Of a stretch of 64,000 nt of DNA, positions 45,948 through 57,399 are shown in pieces. The notes below the pieces were generated by a model, which made no database searches, had not been told where the DNA came from, and was given only the letters and a program-made list of their open reading frames with translations. This DNA comes from Odiellus spinosus. Lineage: Eukaryota; Arthropoda; Arachnida; Opiliones; Phalangiidae. The DNA lies in NCBI GenBank assembly GCA_963920705.1, contig OY987225.1, forward strand, positions 34,325,458-34,389,457. The letters run 5' to 3'. Each line of letters opens with the position of its first letter. The stretch's first letter is position 1. Position numbers and translations under genes: made by a program.

Positions 45948-46239
45948 CAAGAAGGATCAGACAAGGAGAGGAAAAGTGGGAACGGCGCGGTTTCTACTGC
46001 GTCAGCCTAAACTCCCACTCTGGGAGAACGGGGGTAGAGATGCTTCGTGGTAAATTGTTGTCACGTGAGTAAAATAGATCCTTTATGAGACGCGTAGTTG
46101 CCGACGACGCTAGCGACCACGTGACAACAGTTTACCTCGAGAATTTCCTATCCCCCCTTTCCACCCGAGTGGGAGGTTGGCTCTTCTCTCTCTAACTCAA
46201 CGCAGCCCTACTTTTCCTCTCCTTGTCTGATCCTTCTTG
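45948..46239. mobile_element. Foldback MITE CAAGAAGG with 7-bp TSD ATTATAT
   Basis: A 292-bp element whose first 30 bases (CAAGAAGGATCAGACAAGGA...) are nearly the exact inverse of the last 30. The arms remain complementary with mismatches almost to the centre (GTAAATTGTTGTCACGTGA / CCACGTGACAACAGTTTAC). ATTATAT directly flanks both ends. GC-richer than its surroundings and non-coding. The 7-bp duplication and CA...TG ends recall the CAGAAG family, although the sequence differs. Confidence 0.92.
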
Positions 46240-46246
46240 ATTATAT

Positions 46247-47159
46247 TAAATAAAAAACAAGCTGAATAAGTCATTTCATCAATAATTTAACCCTAAAGAG
46301 TTATTTTCAAAATTCCCTGACCTAAAATACCCCTAACATACTCCGTGACCTAATAACCTCAATTTAAAATTCCCTTAACCCTTAACACCCAAATATGGGA
46401 ACAAAAGAGTCCTTATTAACCTAGAAATCGCGTAGGCAAACCACTTAAGCTATTAACGAGATAGGGGGGTTCAATCCCCCCAAACCTCCAACGTATGACA
46501 AACAGGCACCTCGAAGGAATAACGGAATAACCCTCTTTATATACATCGGATATAAAGAGGCGCTTTAATTAAGCGATGCCTTGTAAGCGTCGCCGTTAAG
46601 CCTTTGTTCTTTCTAATTCAACGCGTATAGCTTCGGGCTACAATACGCTTTGGCTTCTAAGAAAAAAACCACCCCACCCCGTGGAACGCTAAACCTTACT
46701 AACTCCCCTCCCGGTTACTTCCTGGCCATGGTGGAAAAACAAGGCCTTAGGACAAGTAGGCGGCAAATGAGTTTGAGCTCGACGGTGGCGGGGATTTCAG
46801 AGACGGAGGAGGATGAGGAAGAGGATTAGGAGGATAGCTAGATGCTGAGTAATTAACCATTCCTCCCTCTAGGATTTTATTCCCCCCAAAACCACAGATT
46901 AATTACCGCGGGGGCCCTGGCGGCGACCGAGACCCAACCTTTAGCCATCACACGCCCGCTAGGCTTAACCGCGTCATCTCCCGAACCCATCCTAAGACCT
47001 ACACATAGAAAGGGCAGAATCAGATTGCTTTTTCAGTTCGCGAGAACCCCATGTATATATAGCTTTCGAACACTCATGTTTAGCTTTGGTTATAAATCTT
47101 CGTTGGATTAAGTCCATAGATGCAGAGTGTAAAGATTAATTTGGTTTACATCATTTTTT
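46247..47159. other. Unassigned DNA; T-arm-like hairpin
   Basis: TTCCCTGACC and CCCTTAACCC words at 46300-46390. GGGGGTTCAATCCCCC at about 46465-46481 could form a 5-bp stem and 7-base loop, but no tRNA acceptor or anticodon arms fit around it. A GC-richer, purine-rich segment at 46700-46960 has no convincing frame. Confidence 0.4.
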
Positions 47160-47960
47160 CGTCCCTGACATTTGACATATTTTTCAATTTCCCTGAAAAT
47201 ATTCTGAATCTCTATTTCAATTTCTCCTGATATTTTAACCTGTTTTTCAATTTTCCCTGATATTTTAACTTTTTTTTTTTTTTCAATTTTCCCTGATATT
47301 TTAACCAATTTTTTCAATTTTCCCTGATATTTTAACCAATTTTTTTAATTTCCCCTAATATTTTAATTTAATTTTTATTTTACCATGATATTTTAACATA
47401 TTTTTAATTTTCCCTGATATTTTAACCTATTTTATTCATTTCCTTGATATTCTTTTAACTATTTATCCATTTTCCCTGATATGTTTAACCTATTTTCCAC
47501 TTCCCTGATATGTTTTACCTACTTTACAATTTCCCTGATATTTTTACAGTCATTTTTTAATTTCCCTGAAATTTTTACAGTCATTTTTTAATTTCCCTGA
47601 AATTTTTACAGTTATTTTTTAATATCCCTGAAATTTTTACAGTTATTTTTTAATTTCCCTGAAATTTTAGTTATTTTTAATTTCCCTGAAATTTTTACAG
47701 TTATTTTTAAATTTCCCTGAAATTTTTACAGCTATTTTTTAATTTCCCTGAAATTTTCACCTATTTTTAAATTTCCCAGATATTTTCACCTATATTACAA
47801 TTTCCCTGAAATTTTCACCTATTTTTAAATTTCCCCTGAAATTATTAGTTATTTTTCAATTTCCCTGATATTCTTAGTTATTTTTCAAATATCCCTGCAA
47901 ACATTACGAATATATTTCAATTTAAACGTAGTCTGTTTAACATTTCCAGCTTAATTATCT
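47160..47960. repeat. 31-bp minisatellite (AATTTCCCTGAAATTTTTAC)
   Basis: About 25 units. The left part varies (TTTTCCCTGATATTTTAAC); the centre is regular with unit ATTTTTTAATTTCCCTGAAA + TTTTTACAGTT; the right part decays. Central units carry the dyad AATTTC-CCT-GAAATT. The 69-codon minus-strand frame over 47108-47317 is a repeat shadow. Confidence 0.93.
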
Positions 47961-48489
47961 TTGATATTATTATACACTGATATTTTCCAATTTCCAGGGA
48001 TTCTAGGTTCCATAGAAAACCCCCAAAAAAAATGGTTTGAATCTTATAGAAATAGAGCATATTTAAGCATCCCTTGGCGTTGCAATCCGAGTATGTTTTT
48101 CAGTATTGTGGTTTTAGTAGTTAGCCGCGCGGCGCGCACCTTGGGCGTGTTATATTTGGAGATCTTTTAGCCCAACATTTTTTTTTTTTTTTTTATATTT
48201 TAGCTTCTTATATGAATCTAAAATAAGATTAATTGCTAGTATATTTTTTCGGTGGTCGGTTCCTATGTAGCTTTTATCTATCTGACTACAGGGCGTTTCG
48301 GGTTACCTTTTATCGCGCTCCGTGGACCGCGATTCAGACGCTAGCCTACGGTTTGGGCTTTTAATTATCTATCGTTAATAAAATATAGTTACCAAGATCG
48401 TTATTAATGATTGGCTTAGCTTTTAAAGTTGGGTTTTTTTATTTTACCAAAATTCAAACCTAAGTACGTAGAGAGGTATTTTAAGGTTC
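47961..48489. other. Unassigned DNA
   Basis: A 69-codon plus frame at 47961-48170 is of mixed composition but not recognised. A T run lies near 48178-48194. Confidence 0.4.
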
Positions 48490-48766
48490 CTAAAGGGAGG
48501 ATGAAAAGAAAAGTGACTTTCAATTAATATTGCATTTAATTAAAATAAGACTAGTCTAATTACGCGATAAAACATTCAAAAAATGTCTCCGAATTAAAAA
48601 AAAATTATTTTGACGTAGAATTTTAACGAAGTTAAATAGTTTTAATATTAGAATGTATTATTTTTCCTTTTTACACCATCGACCATAGTAATTAACTCAT
48701 ATAATATAATTAATTAATTAACGAAGACAGACAGCTACTTAATTTTTCTTTTCACTCTCCCTTTAA
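48490..48766. mobile_element. TTAA-type MITE, copy 12
   Basis: The left end CTAAAGGGAGGATGAAAAG (TTAA decayed to CTAA) pairs with the right end CTTTTCACTCTCCCTTTAA; 277 bp. Interior AT-rich, non-coding. Confidence 0.72.
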
Positions 48767-49272
48767 TAAAATATTCACGGGCGAAACAAATTTTTATTCT
48801 TAATTCCAGTTTATTTAAGGAATAGAATTATTTTGAAACTTAAATAACTATATATAGGTAGTTTCTTGACCCCAGTATGACCCCTAATGACCTCCGCGGT
48901 TAAATTTAAGCTTTAAAACGTTAAAACTCGTAAGCAAAAACAAAAAAATAAATATATATCTATGAGAAATCATGATATTCATTCTCGGTATAAAAACTTT
49001 CCTATCGCTTAAAAATCAAAGAATATATAAGCACGAAGTAAATTTCTTTAAAATGAAGGACCGGGGGCCTCTTTCTAGCTACAAATATACAATATACACT
49101 CTTTTTTTAAACCCCTGTTACCAATCCCATATTGTATAACATTCGACGGTTAGAAGAGAAATAAAAAAATTAAAAAAACTTAGAAAAGGGGCGGAAATAC
49201 TTAAAAATTTCATACATTTCGAAGAACAAATCAAGCGAAAAGCTAAATTCAGGTACGAATACCTTAAACATT
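48767..49272. other. Unassigned AT-rich DNA
   Basis: No feature recognised; frames at 49118-49303 are Ile/Leu/Phe-rich and not convincing. Confidence 0.45.
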
Positions 49273-49728
49273 TTAAAGGGATAATGAAACGACAATTCAA
49301 CAATAGCCTCGTTCACACTAGGGCTTGGAATCGATTTAAACCCTTTTTAAACGTTTTCCTAGAGTCGTGGGAACGGAAAAGCGTCTCTTCTCGTATCGAT
49401 TCGATTTCTTTAAACTGCTTCGGGAACCAGTTTAGTACCGATTCGGCTGGTTTCAACAACCGATAAATGAAGCTACCTTAAAATCGATTTATAAAGATAA
49501 TGCGTGAAGCTTAAAACGATTCCAATTGATTTGAATATTGGTTTGACTCAATCGATTGATCAATTTCTAAATCGATTTGAAACTGTAAAATCAAACCGAT
49601 ATTAAAAACGCCTGGAACTGTTTTAAGCGTTATTTGTTCACGCATAATCTTTATAAATCGATTTATCGTAGCTTCATCTATCGGTTGTTGAAACCGAATC
49701 AGTACGAAACTGGTTCCCGAAGCAGTTC
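49273..49728. mobile_element. TTAA-type left end enclosing a large foldback, copy 13
   Basis: TTAAAGGGATAATGAAACG marks a TTAA left end at 49273. The segment 49413-49507 (AACTGCTTCGGGAACCAG... to ...TAATGCGTGAA) is inverted at 49638-49728, with a second inverted pair inside (GAATATTGGTTTGA / TCAAACCGATATT). The words GTTCACACTAGGG and AATCGATTTAAA at 49310-49340 resemble the Harbinger-like MITE at 10088. The right TTAA end is not visible. Confidence 0.55.
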
Positions 49729-50399
49729 AAAATCAGTAAGGTTTGAGCTGGCAAAATTATGAAAATAGTAATTATTAAATTTTTAAATCCTTTTGATTAA
49801 AATGAGGGATTAACAAGAGCCGCTAGTTTTTGGATTAACATAACTTTAAAGGTGTAGAAACAGATACTTAATCTTATAACACGATTACACCATGGTGGAA
49901 ACTAAGGCGAAGTGATACGCGTTGTTAAAAGGCGATAGAAAAAAGTAGTCAAGAACTATTGTTCATTTAAGAAATAAAAACCGTGAATATTTGAAAGTGA
50001 ATTTTTTTTCAATACCCATATTTATATATTTTTTTATTCTGAGCATGCGCTGTATAGTATTTCTCGCATCTTTTTTATCGAGGTAGGGTAGGCTCGTTGG
50101 CGCCTTATAAGAAATATAAGTTGGGTTTTTGGGGATTTTTAAAAAACTATACCTAGTTATTATATTCTTCTCCGGAAAAGATTTCCACGCGATGTTATAC
50201 GAAGCCCACTATTACGACGCCGAACATAATTGGCCCCATCAAAGACAGATATATTCTAAGAGAGCATCCTACTCCCCCTACCCCCTAGTACCCCTCTCAA
50301 AACCTACAGAGTGGTATTGAAAATTTAACACGCACACAAAAAAGAATGGTTAGACTAAAGCCGATGTATATTATGTAATAACAGACTCATTTACTTAAC
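49729..50399. other. Unassigned DNA
   Basis: ACTTTAAAGGTGTAGAAACAG at 49842 and AACTAAGGCGAAGTGATACG at 49900 are fragments of interspersed repeats seen elsewhere in the window. No gene recognised. Confidence 0.4.
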
Positions 50400-51640
50400 A
50401 TGGATATTTAGACTTTTGCTCGATTTGTATCGAGTGGCGAAACACCTTTTTCGAGTGACGAAATAATATTTGGCGATTTTAAAATAATCTAGGGAATGTC
50501 TACTTTCTAATGGTGCTATTGGTTTATGTCTAGGAGGTCGAGGAGAAAAGTTACGGTCATTTGAATTTTGATCTAAGGCTTATTTTTGGACTTTTGCTCG
50601 ATTTGTATCGAGTGGCGAAACACCTTTTACGAGTGGCGAAACAATATTTGATGATCTTAAAATAATCTATGGAATGTCTACTTTCTAATGACGCAATCCG
50701 TTTATGTCTAGGAGGTCAAGGAGAAAAGTTACGGTCATTTGAATTTTGATCTAAGGCTTATTTTTGGACTTTTGCTCGATTTGTATCGAGTGGCGAAACA
50801 CTTTTTACGAGTGGGGAAACAATATTTGATGATCTTAAAATAATCTGGGGAATGTCTACTTTCTAATGACGCAATCCGTTTATGTCTAGGAGGTCAAGGA
50901 GAAAAGTTACGGTCATTTGAATTTTGATCTAAGGCTTATTTTTGGACTTTTGCTCGATTTGTATCGAGTGGCGAAACACCTTTTACGAGTGGCGAAACAA
51001 TATTTGATGATCTTAAAATAATCTATGGAATGTCTACTTTCTAATGACGCAATCCGTTTATGTCTAGGAGGTCGAGGAGAAAAGTTACGGTCATTTGAAT
51101 TTTGATCTAAGGCTTATTTTTAGACTTTTGCTCGATTTGTATCGAGTGGCGAAACACCTTTTTTCGAGTGGCCAAACAATATTTGATGATCTTAAAATAA
51201 TCTAGGGAATGTCTACTTTCTAATGACGCAATCGGTTTATGCATAGGAGGTCCAGGAGAAAAGTTACGGCCATTTTCATTTTGATCTAGGGCTTATTTTT
51301 GGACTTTTGCTCGATTTGTATCGAGTGGCGAAACACCTTTTTTCGAGTGGCCAAACAATATTTGATGATCTTAAAATAATCTAGGGAATGTCTACTTTCT
51401 AATGACGCAATCGGTTTATGCATAGGAGGTCCAGGAGAAAAGTTACGGCCATTTTCATTTTGATCTAGGGCTTATTTTTGGACTTTTGCTCGATTTGTAT
51501 CGAGTGGCGAAACACCTTTTTTCGAGTGGCCAAACAATATTTGATGATCTTAAAATAATCTATGGAATGTCTTCTTTCTAATGGAGCTATTGGTTTATGT
51601 CTAGGAGGTCGCGGAAAAAAGTTACGGCCATTTTAAGATG
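50400..51640. repeat. 178-bp satellite, seven copies
   Basis: GACTTTTGCTCGATTTGTAT begins near 50411, 50589, 50767, 50943, 51122, 51301 and 51480, a period of 176-179 bp. Each unit holds the hairpin CTCGAT-TTGT-ATCGAG, two CGAGTGGCGAAACA-type subrepeats, and later AGGAGGTC...AAGTTACGG. Two sub-types can be seen: copies 2-4 (GACGCAATCCG) and 5-6 (GACGCAATCGG), with copies 1 and 7 sharing TGG(T/A)GCTATTGG. Non-coding. Confidence 0.97.
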
Positions 51641-52494
51641 GGGGTCATTTTTAGAAATTTTGTTAGATTTTTATAATCTTGAAATTGATATTAAATTAAA
51701 TATATAAACCTGTTTTTAATATGAAAATTGGATAATTCTAAGGTTGCAATTTATTTATATTTAAACCTATTTATATCCACTCCTAGCTTTTGTTAAGTTG
51801 CCCGGATATTTTCGATTTTCTATAAGGCGTGTTTTCATAATCGTTCTAATTGCCTATTTGAAAAGAAAAATCAGATTTTTTTTTTCTTTCAATATTTATT
51901 TCTCGATAAATTTTATTTCAATATAAATTGACAATGCATTTGAAGGTAGAGCCTCTTATTATCTATACAATTTTCGTAATTGATAAGGCTTCGTTTCCAA
52001 TACAAATTCAAAATGAAATTTACGAAAGAGACGGCCTATTAAATGGCCTCTTTCATTTCTATTTCAATTCCAAGTTGAATTAGCGACACTGGAAAAGATT
52101 AAGGCTACTCCTAAATCTTTAATCCATAGAATAATAAAGATAAAGAGGTACCCTGCCTTCTAACGCGCTGTCAACTCGCGTTGCATCGATAATTCAAGCA
52201 TTCAAATATTAAAGTATAAAACCAAATCGGTTCACGATCTCGACGCTTCGAGTCCGTAATAACTACGAGGAACTCCGTGGGAAAATTATCGTTCACGCGA
52301 AGATGAATATAAAATTAAACTTTAAATGATTAGCCATTCAAAATTTATAATAAATTATATTCAATCCTTCAAATATAATTTATGATGAGAAAATTCAACA
52401 ACTAATTTATAGTTAACTAATACGAATAATATTTACGAAAGTTGAATCATGTTTGATGCAAAATATATCTCGGGAAAATTTAAGTTAAACTAAA
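51641..52494. other. Unassigned AT-rich DNA
   Basis: No gene or repeat unit recognised. ACGCGCTGTCAACTCGCG near 52160 resembles the arm of the MITE at 40156. Confidence 0.45.
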
Positions 52495-52512
52495 TTAAAG
52501 GGAGAATGAAAC
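52495..52512. mobile_element. Lone left end of a TTAA-type element
   Basis: TTAAAGGGAGAATGAAAC matches the family's left end. No right end was found before or after the 90-bp array that follows. Confidence 0.5.
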
Positions 52513-52679
52513 CTTACAAAAAATATCGTTTAAATTAATCTAATTTAACAAGTATTAAATTAGAGGGTGTCTGTATATCTAAACTACTGGTTTAGAGATT
52601 ATAAAAATTCTGTTTATAATTATGTCACAACTAATAATTAACTAATATTAAAATTATATCATATCTAATTATTTTTAAA

Positions 52680-53765
52680 GCCCATTTTTGATGGATAATA
52701 GATAAAATAAACTAATACTAGTTAAATTTATGTTAATACTAATTCTAATATAGCAATAAATACTAATATTATCAAGTGTATCTAATAATTAATAAACTAA
52801 TACTAGTTATGAAATTATGTTAATTCAAATATAGCAATAAACACTAATATTATCAAGTGTATCTAATAATTAATAAAATAAACCAATATTAGTTATAAAA
52901 TTATGTTAATACTATTTCTAATATAGCAATAAATACTAATATTATCAAGTGTAGTTAATAATTAATAAAATAGACCAATACTAGTTAAATTTATGTTAAT
53001 ACTATTTCTAATATAGCAATAAATACTAATATTATAAAGGGTAGTTAATAATTAATAAAATAAACCAATATTAGTTATAAAATGATGTTAATACTAATTC
53101 TAATATAGCAATAAATACTAATATTAGCAAGTGTAGTTAATAATTAATAAAATAAACCAATACTAGTTAAATTTATGTTAATACTATTTCTAATATAGCA
53201 ATAAATACTAATATTATCAAGTGTAGTTAATAATTAATAAAATAAACCAATACTAGTTAAATTTATGTTAATACTATTTCTAATATAGCAATAAATACTA
53301 ATATTATCAAGTGTAGTTAATAATTAATAAAATAAACCAATATTAGTTATAAAATCATGTTAATACTATTTCAAATATAGCAATAAATACTAATATTATC
53401 AAGTGTAGTTAATAATTAATAAAATAGACCAATACTAGTTAAATTTATGTTAATACTATTTCTAATATAGCAATAAATACTAATATTAGCAAGTGTAGTT
53501 AATAATTAATAAAATAAACCAATACTAGTTAAATTTATGTTAATACTATTTCTAATATAGCAATAAATACTAATATTATCAAGTGTAGTTAATAATTAAT
53601 AAAATAAACCAATATTAGTTATAAAATCATGTTAATACTATTTCAAATATAGCAATAAATACTAATATTATCAAGTGTAGTTAATAATTAATAAAATAGA
53701 CCAATACTAGTTAAATTTATGTTAATACTAATTCCAGCATAGCAATAAATACTAATATTATAAAG
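52680..53765. repeat. 90-bp AT-rich minisatellite, about twelve copies
   Basis: The unit contains TAATTAATAAAATAAACCAA, TACTAGTTAAATTTATGTTA and ATAGCAATAAATACTAATAT. Two versions (TACTAGTTAAATTT and TATTAGTTATAAAA) are interleaved, and a multi-unit block (about 53090-53390 versus 53390-53690) appears repeated, suggesting higher-order structure. Non-coding. Confidence 0.95.
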
Positions 53766-54609
53766 TGTAATACCCTCTTAAAGAATAGTACCCCTTATAT
53801 CCACAAAAAAATACCAGAAAATAAATTTAAGTAGGAAAGGTAGGGAAAATTGTAACCAATTGAAAAGTGGCAAATTCTTATTTTCAGTCGCATATCTCTC
53901 TCTCTTTCTCTCATTCGAGAAAGACACGCAACATTTCTTAGACTTTTTTTTGTTGTTATCAAAAAGAAACCCCCATTTTCATTCCTCTATCAAATATCTT
54001 TCACTGCCTAGCTCTCTTCGTAATTGGCCTTATTTTTTGATTCTATATTTTTCTCACTTTCTCAAAAACCGATGCCAAAGGGGGTGGAGGGGGGTTTGGA
54101 GGGGGGTTTGGGGGTTACGAAACGAAGATAGGGTTTTGAGTTAACAATAGGTGTCATTATTACCAACAGCACCGTCCGTGGCTGGAGCTTCATCTACATC
54201 TAGACTTATATCTTGTAGATTTATTTCATTTATTTGAAGAATATTGAAAAATATTAAGCCTAAGGGGCGGGGGAGGGGGGCGCAAGCAACACGCGTTCAC
54301 GCTGCCCCCCTCTCCTCTCCTTTAATGCAAACCAACCAACTAAATTGGGCAATACATTGAAGATATATAAAAAAAAACACGATTTCATCTTAACAAATAG
54401 GATATTGTTAGAATATTCAATTTTGAAATAACAGCTAAAATATAAATAATACACAAGACAAAGCTTGAATGAAAAAATGACACGATTAATCTATTTTAGG
54501 TATTAATATTTAAATATTTTTTAAATGGGAATTTTGCTCGAATTTAAGGAAATAATTTTATCCATGAATGTGTTATTTTTTAAAGTTTAAGAGCGTTAAA
54601 ATATAAATA
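53766..54609. other. Unassigned DNA
   Basis: CT-rich at 53890-53915, a GT/GGGGT-rich patch at 54078-54115 and a G-rich patch at 54265-54280. The 94-codon frame at 53860-54144 runs through these low-complexity tracts and is not called. Confidence 0.45.
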
Positions 54610-55225
54610 AAACTAAACTGTACTCGTTTAACATTTCTCGTTAATTTTGCGTGCTAATTATTTACAGTTAACAGAACGTTTCTAATTTAGTTAATTAACC
54701 AAATATTACTCGTTAATTTTGTGTGTTAATTTACAGTAAATTAAAAGAACATTTCTCGTTGTGTGTTAATTTCACAGTTAATTAACCTAACATTTCTCGT
54801 TAATTTTGTGTTAATTTACAGTAAATTAACCTAACATTTCTCGTTAATTTTGTGTTAATTTACAGTAAATTAACCTAACATTTCTCGTTAATTTTGTGTT
54901 AATTTACAGTTAACCTAACATTTCTCGTTAATTTTGTATGTTAATTTACAGTTAATTAACCTAACATTTCTCGTTAATTTTGTGTGTTAATTTATAGTTA
55001 ATTAACCTAACATTTCTCGTTAATTTTGTGTGTTAATTTATAGTAAATTAAAAGAACATTTCTCCTAAATTTTGTTTGTTAATTAACAGTTAACCTAACA
55101 TTTCTCGTTAATTTTGTGCGTTAATTCACAATTAACCGAACATTTCTCGTTAATTTTGTGTGTTAATTTACAGTTAATTAACCTAACATTTCTCGTTAAT
55201 TTTGTATGTTAATTTACTGTTAATT
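54610..55225. repeat. 37-46-bp minisatellite (CATTTCTCGTTAATTTTGTG)
   Basis: About fourteen units of CCTAACATTTCTCGTTAATT + TTGTGTGTTAATTTACAGTTAA, with length variants caused by loss of GTGT or TTAATTA pieces. Confidence 0.93.
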
Positions 55226-55988
55226 ATGTCATTTTTATAATATAGGATAATATACGGATATTTAAGCGTGGTTTGATTGCTTAAATAAATTTCTTGACTT
55301 CCTAAATAATATTTAAATCCTTGATATTTAAATTTGTATATAAAAAAATTTAACCTGAAATTTCTATCTCCAAGAAGACGCGGATGAAATTTTTAGCTAA
55401 AAAAAGAATTTCTTATCAATAAAGAATATCTTCACTCATCATCAAACCTTACTCGCGATAAATGAATCGGAAGATGGAGAGAAAAATAAAATAAAAGAAT
55501 ATATAGTAATACATTTCGATCAGAAAACGAGGATCCCGAGAAAAATTGGAACATCAATCTAGGATAATACATTCCCGAGAATTGCTGGGCGCTAAAAGTT
55601 CGCCCTAACCCTTCTTCTTCTTAGTGTTTACAAATAAAGAGAAAAAACAAATACGAAAACTAAGGAAAACCGTGTTCTAAAAGGGGCGAACAAAAGTGGA
55701 CATGATCAAAATAACTCCTTCTTAGACTGCGAAATACTGAAATACACAAAATATTTATATTCCTCCGCTCGTAGCTTCACACGCACTATCAATTCAAATT
55801 GGAATCAGCGCCTAGGAACGTTTGCACTCGACAAATATTTAACTGTTTACTAATTCAAAACAAAAATTAAAAATAGTCTATTTTCAATTTTAAATAGAAT
55901 AGGTAAATATTTAAAAAGCTCAGTTCGGCTTGATCAACTTGTTAGTTTAGCGGCCGCGTCACTGTAGGCGCCACTCATATCCCCTAGA
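55226..55988. other. Unassigned DNA
   Basis: No feature recognised. A NotI-like GCGGCCGC lies near 55950 in otherwise AT-rich sequence. Confidence 0.45.
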
Positions 55989-55996
55989 GTTCCGGA

Positions 55997-56235
55997 CATG
56001 GACGGAAATAAGCACAAGTCACTGGTCATTTGTCCGATAAATTTTCCAAATGTCCGATAACTTTTTATTTTTAAGACGGGGTCACTGGACAAATGTCCGA
56101 TAAAAAAAAGTACTTTTCAATACAGAAAATGTAGCATTGTCCGGTAATTTTGTTAAATGTCTGATAACTTTTGAATTTTTAAGGGGGGTTACTGGACATT
56201 TGTCCAATAAAAACAATTTCTTATTTCCGTCCCTG
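55997..56235. mobile_element. hAT-like MITE with 8-bp TSD GTTCCGGA
   Basis: Ends CATGGACGGAAATAAG and CTTATTTCCGTCCCTG are inverted, with one change from the typical hAT start CAGGG. GTTCCGGA flanks both sides (55989-55996 and 56236-56243). Inside, CACTGG(A)CA(A/T)(A/T)TGTCC(G/A)ATAA blocks are repeated directly and as small dyads. 239 bp, non-coding. Confidence 0.93.
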
Positions 56236-56243
56236 GTTCCGGA

Positions 56244-57399
56244 TGTAAAAAGAACGCGGGCGCGCAGAAAGCAGGCGTTAAGCTTGAGAGTAAAACTAGA
56301 GATCTTAAGAATTTTGTCATTCTGACTGCGGGCGCCGTCTTTCTGTACAAGAAACGTCACCGGTGACGTCGACGCTCAACTTACGAAAAAGGACTCCTCC
56401 TTTTTATATATTTACCTATTTTGATTGGTCGATAGAGAAATTGTAATTTCCTTAAATTTTAAAATTCGAAAAAATATATTTATTGGATAGTTTTTTACTG
56501 GCTATCTTTTAAGCCAAAATTTTTTATTAATCCGCTGTCTCCCTTCCTTAAAAATAATTATTTATATAACTCCACTAAAGCATCGAAACCCACTAACAAC
56601 AATATTAAGTTTCCCAACCGAACTGACAATAGCTTTCCCTTTTTACATTCATCAAACAACTGAGAAAAATCGAAAGAGAATGAGCAAAAGGGGTGGGGGG
56701 TAATAGTGATGGGGCAAACGCCCCACCCAGTCGCCCAAGTTCTTAATGCGGTTAGCCACCGCTCGTCGCGATCGGGCTAAAAGAAAAAGGCGAAATAAGT
56801 TGGAACAAAAATGGCCGACGCTACACTAAGATAGTATTCAGTTACATCCTTAGAAGTAATCAAAACTCTACTAGAAAAACCGGTTTTCTAATAAAAATTC
56901 GGCTCTTAACAAGAATAACTCCGAATATAATCTATAAGCTGTATAGAAGGAAGCCCGCTATTAGGGGTTGGTGTTGGGGAGGAAAGCTAAAGTCATAGTG
57001 GTCTTAGTAGGAGAACGCTTTCGGGGTTAGAACAACCACGAGGCTCGTGGTGGTCACTGGTAAGAAGGGGGAGACAAGAAAGAGGGGGAGGACTAGTGGT
57101 CATCGGGCAAATGGATCGCGTTAATTGACCTCGATGGAGAAGTGGTTTTTGGCCCGAACGCAACGCCCGAGAAAGACCAATACACACACAAAAGCAGACA
57201 AAAACCAAAAGAAAAAAAAAATGGATAAAGAATAGAACATCCACTTCGTTTTACGAATCAATAACTTAACATGAAATGGTCACTAGAAATACAAGTCGAA
57301 ATGTTTAAGACTTGGAGCTGGGATCTTTCGTAATAATTTTTAAACGCATTTGTTTTCTAATACGATTCAATTGTTAAAATTAACCTTGAACTTTAGTCT
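56244..57399. other. Unassigned DNA, partly GC-richer
   Basis: A CCAAT-type TGATTGGTCG at 56422-56431. A GC-richer part at 56690-56800 and 56990-57190 includes GTGGTCACTGGTA words. Minus-strand frames at 56082-56360 and 56993-57244 resemble nothing I know; the first overlaps the MITE. Confidence 0.4.

Noticed and set aside
46465..46481. tRNA T-arm-like hairpin GGGGGTTCAATCCCCC
   Set aside because: No matching acceptor stem, D arm or anticodon arm can be placed around it, so it is not called a tRNA.
53860..54144. 94-codon plus frame
   Set aside because: Built from CT-rich and GGGGT-rich low-complexity DNA; no recognised domain.
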